Source: Chromatiaceae bacterium
GTDB lineage: Bacteria > Pseudomonadota > Gammaproteobacteria > Chromatiales > Chromatiaceae
DNA: 43,389 nucleotides
Assembly: GCA_028277905.1 (NCBI GenBank)
Contig: JANQFI010000194.1
Location: forward strand, 1-43,389
Direction of reading: 5' to 3'
Part shown: piece after piece, positions 1 through 11,276 of the stretch
Layout: the number at the start of each line of letters is the position of its first letter
How positions within the stretch are numbered: the first letter of the stretch is position 1
Program-made: the position numbers and the translations under genes
The notes under the pieces: model-generated
Told to the model about the DNA's origin: nothing
The model's input: only the letters and a program-made list of their open reading frames with translations
Databases searched by the model: none

Positions 1-1
1 A

Positions 2-3000
2 GCTTCAATGAGGCCGCGGCGCAATGGCCGCGGAAATCAGGCGTCCCCGGCGAAGTAGTCGCCGAGCGCCTAGCTTCAATGAGGCCGCGGCGCAATGGCC
101 GCGGAAATACAGTCACAAATTTATTACGCCACGCCTCTCCCCCCGCTTCAATGAGGCCGCGGCGCAATGGCCGCGGAAATGGACCTTTCGTCGCGGCGCT
201 GGAACCGCAGCCTCTAGCTTCAATGAGGCCGCGGCGCAATGGCCGCGGAAATTGGAGCTGGTGCGCGGCATCCCGCGGGTGCCGCCGCAGCTTCAATGAG
301 GCCGCGGCGCAATGGCCGCGGAAATATGTGCACGAGGCCGCCGAGCAGCTCGGCTTCCGCGCTTCAATGAGGCCGCGGCGCAATGGCCGCGGAAATATAT
401 GGAACCTTATGGTCAGGTGTAGCTCTGATTGAGCTTCAATGAGGCCGCGGCGCAATGGCCGGGGAAATATTGTGCCACTGGCGGATTTCGGGGAACACAG
501 AGAAGGCTTCAATGAGGCCGCGGCGCAATGGCCGCGGAAATATACTTATCGTAGAATTCTGCAACAGCGCCAGCATGCTTCAATGAGGCCGCGGCGCAAT
601 GGCCGCGGAAATCTACGACCGCGTGTTGTGGCGCACGACGTATCAGGAGCTTCAATGAGGCCGCGGCGCAATGGCCGCGGAAATCAGGCGGAGCATATAA
701 GGAGGCGCGTGCGCGCGTAGGCTTCAATGAGGCCGCGGCGCAATGGCCGCGGAAATTGGGGTGCAAACGGTGGGAGAGTGAGGGCTATCCACTGCTTCAA
801 TGAGGCCGCGGCGCAATGGCCGCGGAAATAGGTCGAGACCGAGACCGAGACCGAGACCGGGATAGACTAGCTTCAATGAGGCCGCGGCGCAATGGCCGCG
901 GAAATCCCGGGGGATCGCTATCTCCAACCCCCGTCCAGGGGGCTTCAATGAGGCCGCGGCGCAATGGCCGCGGAAATAGGCTGCCGCCAAGGCCGGGCGA
1001 GACCTCCCGACTCAGCTTCAATGAGGCCGCGGCGCAATGGCCGCGGAAATGCGCCTTGGCACTCCCCAGCCTAGGAGACACAAAATGCTTCAATGAGGCC
1101 GCGGCGCAATGGCCGCGGAAATCGTTGAGTGCCCGCGCCTTGGCACTCCCTAACCAGGGCTTCAATGAGGCCGCGGCGCAATGGCCGCGGAAATTGCGAG
1201 TTCCAGCGCAGCTACACTCTCGGAAAACTGCTTCAATGAGGCCGCGGCGCAATGGCCGCGGAAATCTATTGTCACCGCCAGGCCATGACCTACCGCCTCC
1301 CGCTTCAATGAGGCCGCGGCGCAATGGCCGCGGAAATTCCCTTCCACAATCAACCACCTGCTCTACTTCGCCACGCTTCAATGAGGCCGCGGCGCAATGG
1401 CCGCGGAAATAGGATGACCTGCCTGATGTAGCCTTCCTTGGCTTCGGGCTTCAATGAGGCCGCGGCGCAGTGGCCGCGGAAATAGGCGCGTATCCATCCA
1501 TCCCAGCACCGTGGGTGTTGCTTCAATGAGGCCGCGGCGCAATGGCCGCGGAAATAGATGCGGCAGAAATTCAGCGCCACAGGCTGTGGTGCTTCAATGA
1601 GGCCGCGGCGCAATGGCCGCGGAAATCTTCAACGAACGCCAACTAACAGAGCTGGTCCAGGCGCTTCAATGAGGCCGCGGCGCAATGGCCGCGGAAATTC
1701 TACGGAATGGGGCGAAGGTTTTTGGGCACCTCGTTGCTTCAATGAGGCCGCGGCGCAATGGCCGCGGAAATATCGACGGCTCAACCCGACACTGAGCCCG
1801 CACTGCCGCTTCAATGAGGCCGCGGCGCAATGGCCGCGGAAATCCGGCGACGGGTAGGAGGTGAGAAATGAATAGCGGCGCTTCAATGAGGCCGCGGCGC
1901 AATGGCCGCGGAAATACACAGACGTTCAAGCAATTACGGCTGCTCGTCTTGGCTTCAATGAGGCCGCGGCGCAATGGCCGCGGAAATCCAGGCAAGTGCT
2001 TGTTTTGCAAGGGAGCCGAGGAAAGCTTCAATGAGGCCGCGGCGCAATGGCCGCGGAAATGGCTCAGCTTGCTCGCTGCGCGTCGGCTCGGCAATCGCTT
2101 CAATGAGGCCGCGGCGCAATGGCCGCGGAAATCACGGAAGTATGTAGGCACCTCGGCATTGAGATCGAGCTTCAATGAGGCCGCGGCGCAATGGCCGCGG
2201 AAATAAGGCGCCTGAGAAAGGGCAGAACGTTACCGCTGAGCTTCAATGAGGCCGCGGCGCAATGGCCGCGGAAATCTCTCACCCGCTGCCATACATGTGA
2301 AAAAACATCACGCTTCAATGAGGCCGCGGCGCAATGGCCGCGGAAATACGCTCGCGGAGAAACTGTTCGTGGCTGTTCGTGGAGCTTCAATGAGGCCGCG
2401 GCGCAATGGCCGCGGAAATCCTCCTCTTCCCAGGAGTCCGCGAACTCGCGGACCTGCTTCAATGAGGCCGCGGCGCAATGGCCGCGGAAATTGTCTCTAC
2501 ATATCCACCAGCTCCGAGCATCGACTTGCTTCAATGAGGCCGCGGCGCAATGGCCGCGGAAATCCCCACGGTTCTACGAACAAAAGGAACGTGGGTTCCT
2601 GCTTCAATGAGGCCGCGGCGCAATGGCCGCGGAAATAGCGCAGGTGCGAAACGCCATGGTGGCCGCGTTTGCGCTTCAATGAGGCCGCGGCGCAATGGCC
2701 GCGGAAATGCCGATCTTGGGATCGACAGCGTGCGGGTCCAGACGATGCTTCAATGAGGCCGCGGCGCAATGGCCGCGGAAATATCCGTGCAGCTAACACT
2801 AGCTAGCAGATTTCCTCACGCTTCAATGAGGCCGCGGCGCAATGGCCGCGGAAATTGTGAGGAAACCCACGAACTAACATGTGTTCCTGTGGCTTCAATG
2901 AGGCCGCGGCGCAATGGCCGCGGAAATCGTGGTGGTGGGGGGTGGTCATAGTCTTCTCCTGCCCTGCTTCAATGAGGCCGCGGCGCAATGGCCGCGGAAA

Positions 3001-6000
3001 TCGGCGCGGACCCAGGAAGAACAGCAGATTGCCGATGCGCTTCAATGAGGCCGCGGCGCAATGGCCGCGGAAATGCATGCGTTCCAGCATGGGCGGGCAA
3101 GGTTGGCTGAAGCTTCAATGAGGCCGCGGCGCAATGGCCGCGGAAATATCGCATTGCGCGATATGTTGTGGCGCGCGGAGGTTGCTTCAATGAGGCCGCG
3201 GCGCAATGGCCGCGGAAATCCAGGAGGGAGGCGATCGGGTCGTCGCCGCCCCGGTGCTTCAATGAGGCCGCGGCGCAATGGCCGCGGAAATTAGCCGACG
3301 ACATTCCTGACGAGCGGGCCGAGCCGGCTTCAATGAGGCCGCGGCGCAATGGCCGCGGAAATGCAGCGCATCGCTAAATACTCAGCTTAGACCCACTAGC
3401 TTCAATGAGGCCGCGGCGCAATGGCCGCGGAAATTTCTGGCTTGTCCTATCCCATGTCGCGGTTGCCCGCGCTTCAATGAGGCCGCGGCGCAATGGCCGC
3501 GGAAATGGCTGAGCTACGCCGAGTCAAAACTTGGACCGCCATGCTTCAATGAGGCCGCGGCGCAATGGCCGCGGAAATGGGGATGCCGGGTCGCCCGTGC
3601 AAGCTAACAACAGGCTTCAATGAGGCCGCGGCGCAATGGCCGCGGAAATCTGAAGCCGCCGCCGGAACCGTCGCTGAAGCCGCCGCTGCTTCAATGAGGC
3701 CGCGGCGCAATGGCCGCGGAAATCACCATCATCCTTTTTTCGCGAGCGTCTACTACCAGTGCTTCAATGAGGCCGCGGCGCAATGGCCGCGGAAATAACG
3801 CTGAAAGCTGGTGCGACGGTGTACAACACCAGGCTTCAATGAGGCCGCGGCGCAATGGCCGCGGAAATTTGCATAATTGATGTTTTTTCGCGCGGTCGGC
3901 AAGTGCTTCAATGAGGCCGCGGCGCAATGGCCGCGGAAATCGGTGGGACAAGGAGAAACGACGATTCTTCTATCAGGCTTCAATGAGGCCGCGGCGCAAT
4001 GGCCGCGGAAATGTGCAGGGGCCAGACCCACGTTACAAAAAAGGCACGGCTTCAATGAGGCCGCGGCGCAATGGCCGCGGAAATCGCGAGGCGCTTGTGG
4101 GGATGGACGCCCCAGCTAGGGCTTCAATGAGGCCGCGGCGCAATGGCCGCGGAAATGAAGCAGTGACTACGTACAAACGATCCAAAACACTGCTTCAATG
4201 AGGCCGCGGCGCAATGGCCGCGGAAATGGTCTCGGGGCGCTGTTGCGTTGGAATACGGAGCAGCTTCAATGAGGCCGCGGCGCAATGGCCGCGGAAATGC
4301 AGTTGCCCGAGATGTTCGCGCACGAAATTCCCAACGCTTCAATGAGGCCGCGGCGCAATGGCCGCGGAAATCGCTTCCTCTTCCGTGAGGAAGATGGCTG
4401 GGCGGCTGCTTCAATGAGGCCGCGGCGCAATGGCCGCGGAAATCTGACTTTAGTCGGCGACTCGACTCCCATCGACTCGCTTCAATGAGGCCGCGGCGCA
4501 ATGGCCGCGGAAATTTGCCCTTGGGGAGCTTTCAGCACGCTCACAAGTCCGCTTCAATGAGGCCGCGGCGCAATGGCCGCGGAAATTCACGCCCTTCGAC
4601 GATGCACGACAGGCCTTGTGGTAGCTTCAATGAGGCCGCGGCGCAATGGCCGCGGAAATGTGGGCAGGTACCCGCATGATAATCTCCGTGAAAATGCTTC
4701 AATGAGGCCGCGGCGCAATGGCCGCGGAAATGCATGCATTCATTCACGGGCGCGCGACGCTCGCGGAGGCTTCAATGAGGCCGCGGCGCAATGGCCGCGG
4801 AAATTCTGAGGATCGTGCGCACCGGCCCTCTCACACAGACGCTTCAATGAGGCCGCGGCGCAATGGCCGCGGAAATCAGCTTGGTTGTCGGTTCAGCCTG
4901 TGCAGCACTCGCTAGGCTTCAATGAGGCCGCGGCGCAATGGCCGCGGAAATAAAGGGGTAATCGATCGCCGCTTGTGCAGCGGCAAAGGCTTCAATGAGG
5001 CCGCGGCGCAATGGCCGCGGAAATCGCAAAAGCGATAAGGAAAGCGCCCGAAAAAGGGCAGCTTCAATGAGGCCGCGGCGCAATGGCCGCGGAAATTCAA
5101 CCGCGGTTACTGGCCGATGCGAGAAACAGGTTAGGCTTCAATGAGGCCGCGGCGCAATGGCCGCGGAAATGTCAAGGGCATTGGTCCCGTTAAGCGGGCG
5201 TCATGGGCTTCAATGAGGCCGCGGCGCAATGGCCGCGGAAATGCATGCATTCATTCACGGGCGCGCAACGTTGGCTGAAGCTTCAATGAGGCCGCGGCGC
5301 AATGGCCGCGGAAATATCGAGCTACCATCCCTTGCGCTCTCAATGGCGCCGCTTCAATGAGGCCGCGGCGCAATGGCCGCGGAAATGTTGAACAAGGGCA
5401 TCAGGATCTCATCAGCCTCTCGCGGCTTCAATGAGGCCGCGGCGCAATGGCCGCGGAAATTACAACGGGATGCAGTACTGCACCCTGCGAGGGACCGCTT
5501 CAATGAGGCCGCGGCGCAATGGCCGCGGAAATGGAGCTGCTGGTCGAGATTGCGGCCTGGCCAGGCACCGCTTCAATGAGGCCGCGGCGCAATGGCCGCG
5601 GAAATGATATTGGGGTGGACTCACCCCCGCGGATCGTTATGCTTCAATGAGGCCGCGGCGCAATGGCCGCGGAAATCACCAAGAAGGCGGCCGTTGCAGC
5701 GGCCGTCGGTTTGCTTCAATGAGGCCGCGGCGCAATGGCCGCGGAAATGTTGTAAGAGAACCCCTATGCAAAACAAGCACTTGGCTTCAATGAGGCCGCG
5801 GCGCAATGGCCGCGGAAATGGGCATTGCCGAAAGGTGCTGCGAGGCATCGCAGCACGCTTCAATGAGGCCGCGGCGCAATGGCCGCGGAAATGGGTAGCA
5901 CAGTCCGTGCGGCACGCAGCGGACAAGGCTTCAATGAGGCCGCGGCGCAATGGCCGCGGAAATCCGCCGTCAGTGTGGCTTCACCACAACCTGTGGCGCT

Positions 6001-9000
6001 GCTTCAATGAGGCCGCGGCGCAATGGCCGCGGAAATAGCGAGGAATCCCGTGGGGTGCCGACGGTGGGACAAAGCTTCAATGAGGCCGCGGCGCAATGGC
6101 CGCGGAAATCGAGGCAGAACTGATTGAACTGGAGTTTGAGGAGAGAGCTTCAATGAGGCCGCGGCGCAATGGCCGCGGAAATGAGAAAACCATGTACGTC
6201 AGTGCTAGTACCCCAGACGCTTCAATGAGGCCGCGGCGCAATGGCCGCGGAAATCTCGGACTGTCCGAGATTCCCTTCTCAACCGGTGGAGCTTCAATGA
6301 GGCCGCGGCGCAATGGCCGCGGAAATCCTTTGGGCTCGGCGGATCCTAAGAGGTCTCGCCAAGGCTTCAATGAGGCCGCGGCGCAATGGCCGCGGAAATC
6401 TACGACCGCGTGTTGTGGCGCACGACGTATTAGGAGCTTCAATGAGGCCGCGGCGCAATGGCCGCGGAAATGCGCCTTGGCACTCCCTAACTTAGGAGAC
6501 GCAAGATGGCTTCAATGAGGCCGCGGCGCAATGGCCGCGGAAATGTCGAGGTTACCCAGCGCCGTGGCTAGAGCGCAAACGCTTCAATGAGGCCGCGGCG
6601 CAATGGCCGCGGAAATCAACCGGCAGCGCCCACCTCAACAAGATGAGGTTCCCGCTTCAATGAGGCCGCGGCGCAATGGCCGCGGAAATCGTCTCGTCAT
6701 CATAGCCGCGCTCATCGCCCATCAGGCTTCAATGAGGCCGCGGCGCAATGGCCGCGGAAATGCTGGGATACCTTAGCTGATGTCCCTCCGAACGGAGAGC
6801 TTCAATGAGGCCGCGGCGCAATGGCCGCGGAAATGCACCCGCTGGCTGGGCTAGGCGGCTGAGCCGCTGCGCTTCAATGAGGCCGCGGCGCAATGGCCGC
6901 GGAAATCCGCTACATGGGGCCATGTCTACCCCACTGAGTTCCGCTTCAATGAGGCCGCGGCGCAATGGCCGCGGAAATCCAGGAGGCCACCACTATGACC
7001 ACATCCCTGACTTCGCTTCAATGAGGCCGCGGCGCAATGGCCGCGGAAATCACCGAGCCCAAGCCGATGCTAGTCGCCCACAACATGCTTCAATGAGGCC
7101 GCGGCGCAATGGCCGCGGAAATCCGGCGACGGGTAGGAGGTGAGGAATGAATAGCGGCGCTTCAATGAGGCCGCGGCGCAATGGCCGCGGAAATAGCGCG
7201 CGGCCTATGGGCGAACCACCCATGATCTGCGCTTCAATGAGGCCGCGGCGCAATGGCCGCGGAAATCGGATCTCAGCCTGGTGTTCTGGCCGGCGGCCTT
7301 CCGGCTTCAATGAGGCCGCGGCGCAATGGCCGCGGAAATGACGGAACGGAGGTAGTGCCATGCCCACGCAGTTGCGCTTCAATGAGGCCGCGGCGCAATG
7401 GCCGCGGAAATAGGCCCGCGATGAGTGCCCGCGCCTTGGCACTCCTGCTTCAATGAGGCCGCGGCGCAATGGCCGCGGAAATCCCCCAGCCCTGACATCT
7501 TCACATCTTGCCTATTGGCTTCAATGAGGCCGCGGCGCAATGGCCGCGGAAATTGCTCGATGCCCGAGTTGGTTGACCTGGTGTGGGCCAGCTTCAATGA
7601 GGCCGCGGCGCAATGGCCGCGGAAATTGTTGTCGGTGGAAGGTCCACGCATTCGTCAGTGCTGCTTCAATGAGGCCGCGGCGCAATGGCCGCGGAAATCC
7701 AATCCACCTAGCGCGGTAATCTTGAGTCAGTCCAGAGCTTCAATGAGGCCGCGGCGCAATGGCCGCGGAAATGTGAGGACCAGGGGCTCAGGCATCGTTG
7801 ATCGCCGCGCTTCAATGAGGCCGCGGCGCAATGGCCGCGGAAATACCTGGACCAACCCGCCTCATCGTCGGCGGGCTGGTGCTTCAATGAGGCCGCGGCG
7901 CAATGGCCGCGGAAATTGGGTAGAAGTAGAGAACGCAAACGGGTACACCGCATGGCTTCAATGAGGCCGCGGCGCAATGGCCGCGGAAATACCGAGAACT
8001 GCTCCAGCTCCAAGGCAAACCGTCGCTGCTTCAATGAGGCCGCGGCGCAATGGCCGCGGAAATCTCCCCTCTATGTAAGTAGCGAATCGCCGCCACCCGG
8101 CTTCAATGAGGCCGCGGCGCAATGGCCGCGGAAATCTCGACGTCTTCGGATGGACCGAAGAGACACCTGAGCTTCAATGAGGCCGCGGCGCAATGGCCGC
8201 GGAAATGGAGCTTTTCTCTCTTATACATATACAAGTAAGTATGCTTCAATGAGGCCGCGGCGCAATGGCCGCGGAAATCGGGCACTTTTGTTATTAAGGA
8301 TAATCGTCGTGGTCGCTTCAATGAGGCCGCGGCGCAATGGCCGCGGAAATCGGTCTACGACGACACATTCCGAGAGCACCACATTTCGCTTCAATGAGGC
8401 CGCGGCGCAATGGCCGCGGAAATGCAAGGCATGAAGATGTCAGGGCTGGGGGATGGACGCTTCAATGAGGCCGCGGCGCAATGGCCGCGGAAATAACGGC
8501 AGCGTCACCAGCGGGATCTGGTTGATGTTGCTTCAATGAGGCCGCGGCGCAATGGCCGCGGAAATAGCGAGGAGCCCGTCTGGGTGTAAACGGTGGGAAC
8601 GCTTCAATGAGGCCGCGGCGCAATGGCCGCGGAAATTATCCAACTGGAGTTCCATATTGCGTCTCCTAAGTCGCTTCAATGAGGCCGCGGCGCAATGGCC
8701 GCGGAAATCCTCACCAAGGACGGGGAGGCGGCGTGGGCTTGGCTGCTTCAATGAGGCCGCGGCGCAATGGCCGCGGAAATGCCACCGAGACGGTGGATGT
8801 TAGGCTCCGGCTCCGGCGCTTCAATGAGGCCGCGGCGCAATGGCCGCGGAAATACAAGCCCCGTTCGGAGTGACAATAAAAATGGAAGTGCTTCAATGAG
8901 GCCGCGGCGCAATGGCCGCGGAAATGCCAGGGTGCACGTTGCCGAGGTCTCGCCGCCCCTCAGCTTCAATGAGGCCGCGGCGCAATGGCCGCGGAAATGC

Positions 9001-11017
9001 CGACACGCTCCGGCGAGAGCGATAGATAGGTGATGCTTCAATGAGGCCGCGGCGCAATGGCCGCGGAAATCGGCACCAGCTTGAGCGGCTGCCGCTCCTC
9101 GTCGGTGCTTCAATGAGGCCGCGGCGCAATGGCCGCGGAAATCACCGGGTCGTGGCCGCCACTGCCGCCGTCGTAGTGCTTCAATGAGGCCGCGGCGCAA
9201 TGGCCGCGGAAATCCGGCGGGCCACGGTCATGGCTCGGCGGCAGGACCGGCTTCAATGAGGCCGCGGCGCAATGGCCGCGGAAATCGCGGCGTCACGCCG
9301 ACCACCCCCTATCGGTTCCGCGAGCTTCAATGAGGCCGCGGCGCAATGGCCGCGGAAATACCCTTGAGCTGTTAGCGCGTTTTTGCCCAAAAAGTGCTTC
9401 AATGAGGCCGCGGCGCAATGGCCGCGGAAATGCCGCGTTGCACGACGCTCCCGGCTGGACGGAGACCTGCTTCAATGAGGCCGCGGCGCAATGGCCGCGG
9501 AAATCGTGCTGCTCCACGTGGCCGCGGTCGCGCAGGTAGTGCTTCAATGAGGCCGCGGCGCAATGGCCGCGGAAATGGGAAAGCGGCACGCGTGCCGCTG
9601 CCGCCGCTGCTTGCTTCAATGAGGCCGCGGCGCAATGGCCGCGGAAATACCGCACCAATTGCAGTCTCGGCTTCGGTCATGTTGCTTCAATGAGGCCGCG
9701 GCGCAATGGCCGCGGAAATGATTTGGTCCGAGTGCCGCGGGGCCTCCTCGATCTCGCTTCAATGAGGCCGCGGCGCAATGGCCGCGGAAATGCCGGCGTC
9801 GCCGGCGTCGATCAGCGCGCGCGGGTCGCTTCAATGAGGCCGCGGCGCAATGGCCGCGGAAATGCAGGTCATCGACCCGGAGACCGTCGATGTCGGCCAG
9901 CTTCAATGAGGCCGCGGCGCAATGGCCGCGGAAATCCGGCGGCAGTGCACCAGTGAATACAAGCTGGAGCCGCTTCAATGAGGCCGCGGCGCAATGGCCG
10001 CGGAAATCGCTCGTGCGCTTGCTCGCGCCCTCGCGGCACCAGGGCTTCAATGAGGCCGCGGCGCAATGGCCGCGGAAATGGCCCGCACGCCAACCGCACG
10101 CTGTTTGACCGGCTGCTTCAATGAGGCCGCGGCGCAATGGCCGCGGAAATGCAGATACCATAGGGTACAATGCCGTTATCTACACCGCTTCAATGAGGCC
10201 GCGGCGCAATGGCCGCGGAAATTGGTGCAATTGGGTGCAACGGTGAACCTCGGCAACTAGCTTCAATGAGGCCGCGGCGCAATGGCCGCGGAAATGATCT
10301 ATGAGGAGCATGGCCACAGTGTCGAGTTCGTGCTTCAATGAGGCCGCGGCGCAATGGCCGCGGAAATCAAGCTTGGCCTGGCCACCCACGCCAAGCAGCT
10401 CATGGCTTCAATGAGGCCGCGGCGCAATGGCCGCGGAAATGGCAACAAGTTCTACGAGCTTGCCAGCGGCAAAAGCGCTTCAATGAGGCCGCGGCGCAAT
10501 GGCCGCGGAAATGATGGACCGGTGCATCGCCGCCCGCGCCGGCGGGCTGCTTCAATGAGGCTGCGGCGCAATGGCCGCGGAAATAGTATTCGTGTGCGCT
10601 GTACACCGGTTCCATCGACGGGCTTCAATGAGGCCGCGGCGCAATGGCCGCGGAAATCCCGGCGGAAGCACCGTCGTACAGGTTGACCTTCTCGCTTCAA
10701 TGAGGCCGCGGCGCAATGGCCGCGGAAATGAACGATTTTGCCCTTCGGTCCATTCCGGTAGATTGGCTTCAATGAGGCCGCGGCGCAATGGCCGCGGAAA
10801 TGCATCGGCGACCGAGCGGCCGAGTACAGCCCGTTGGCTTCAATGAGGCCGCGGCGCAATGGCCGCGGAAATCGAAGTGCTGGAGCGCAACGGCTACGCC
10901 AAGCGCGGGCTTCAATGAGGCCGCGGCGCAATGGCCGCGGAAATCGATGATGTAGGAGTCCGCGCTGCCGGTCAGCTCCAAGCTTCAATGAGGCCGCGGC
11001 GCAATGGCCGCGGAAAT
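2..11017 (-). CRISPR. CRISPR array, 153 repeats / 152 spacers counted by hand; repeat on + strand GCTTCAATGAGGCCGCGGCGCAATGGCCGCGGAAAT (36 bp), spacers 35-40 bp; probably transcribed on the minus strand as ATTTCCGCGGCCATTGCGCCGCGGCCTCATTGAAGC
   Basis: Direct reading: repeat starts at 2, 73, 145, 217 ... 10909, 10982 with mean period ~72.2 bp. Orientation inferred from the ATTGAAGC-type 3' end, the 7-bp stem CCGCGGC-gcaatg-GCCGCGG, and the cas2/leader side at 11018-11276. Confidence 0.99.
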
Positions 11018-11276
11018 AGTTGGCGCGCTGCGCCGTGCGCGAGAGGGGTTTCCCGGCTTTTTGCGAGGGGTGAAGATACAGATGCGCATGGCGCGGGCCA
11101 TCTTGCTAGATGCTGGCAACATCGTAGCACAAATGTTGGATTGTTAAAGATCTGTGTTTTGCGAGGCCTCACAGGGAATGGGGCGGCACTGGAGCCCTCG
11201 CAGCGGGGCGGCGGACTTATGACTGGAGACGGGGCACTAGCAGTAGGAAGTATAGTGCGACCGTGCGCGTTACAGG
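11018..11276 (-). promoter_or_regulatory. Putative CRISPR leader with candidate minus-strand promoter (TTTAAC at 11148-11143, 16-bp spacing, TACGAT at 11126-11121)
   Basis: Non-coding, locally AT-richer 259-bp stretch between the last repeat and the cas2 stop; promoter boxes read by eye. Confidence 0.6.

Noticed and set aside
2856-2891. Possible relation between spacers 2783-2819 (reverse complement) and 2856-2891 through GTGAGGAAA
   Set aside because: Only 9 nt shared; not enough to claim a common protospacer.
3148-3183. Possible third member of the 613/6400 spacer pair through TGTTGTGGCGC
   Set aside because: Only 11 nt in common with different flanks; could be chance in GC-rich DNA.
24-10988. 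Dozens of ORFs (up to 198 aa) in the array, with recurring FNEAAAQWPRK, ASMRPRRNGRGN, FRGHCAAASLK, FPRPLRRGLIEA, ISAAIAPRPH
   Set aside because: These are translations of the CRISPR repeat in different frames. The ~72-bp repeat-spacer unit is a multiple of 3 and the repeat lacks stops in these frames, so long false ORFs arise; not a repeat-protein family.
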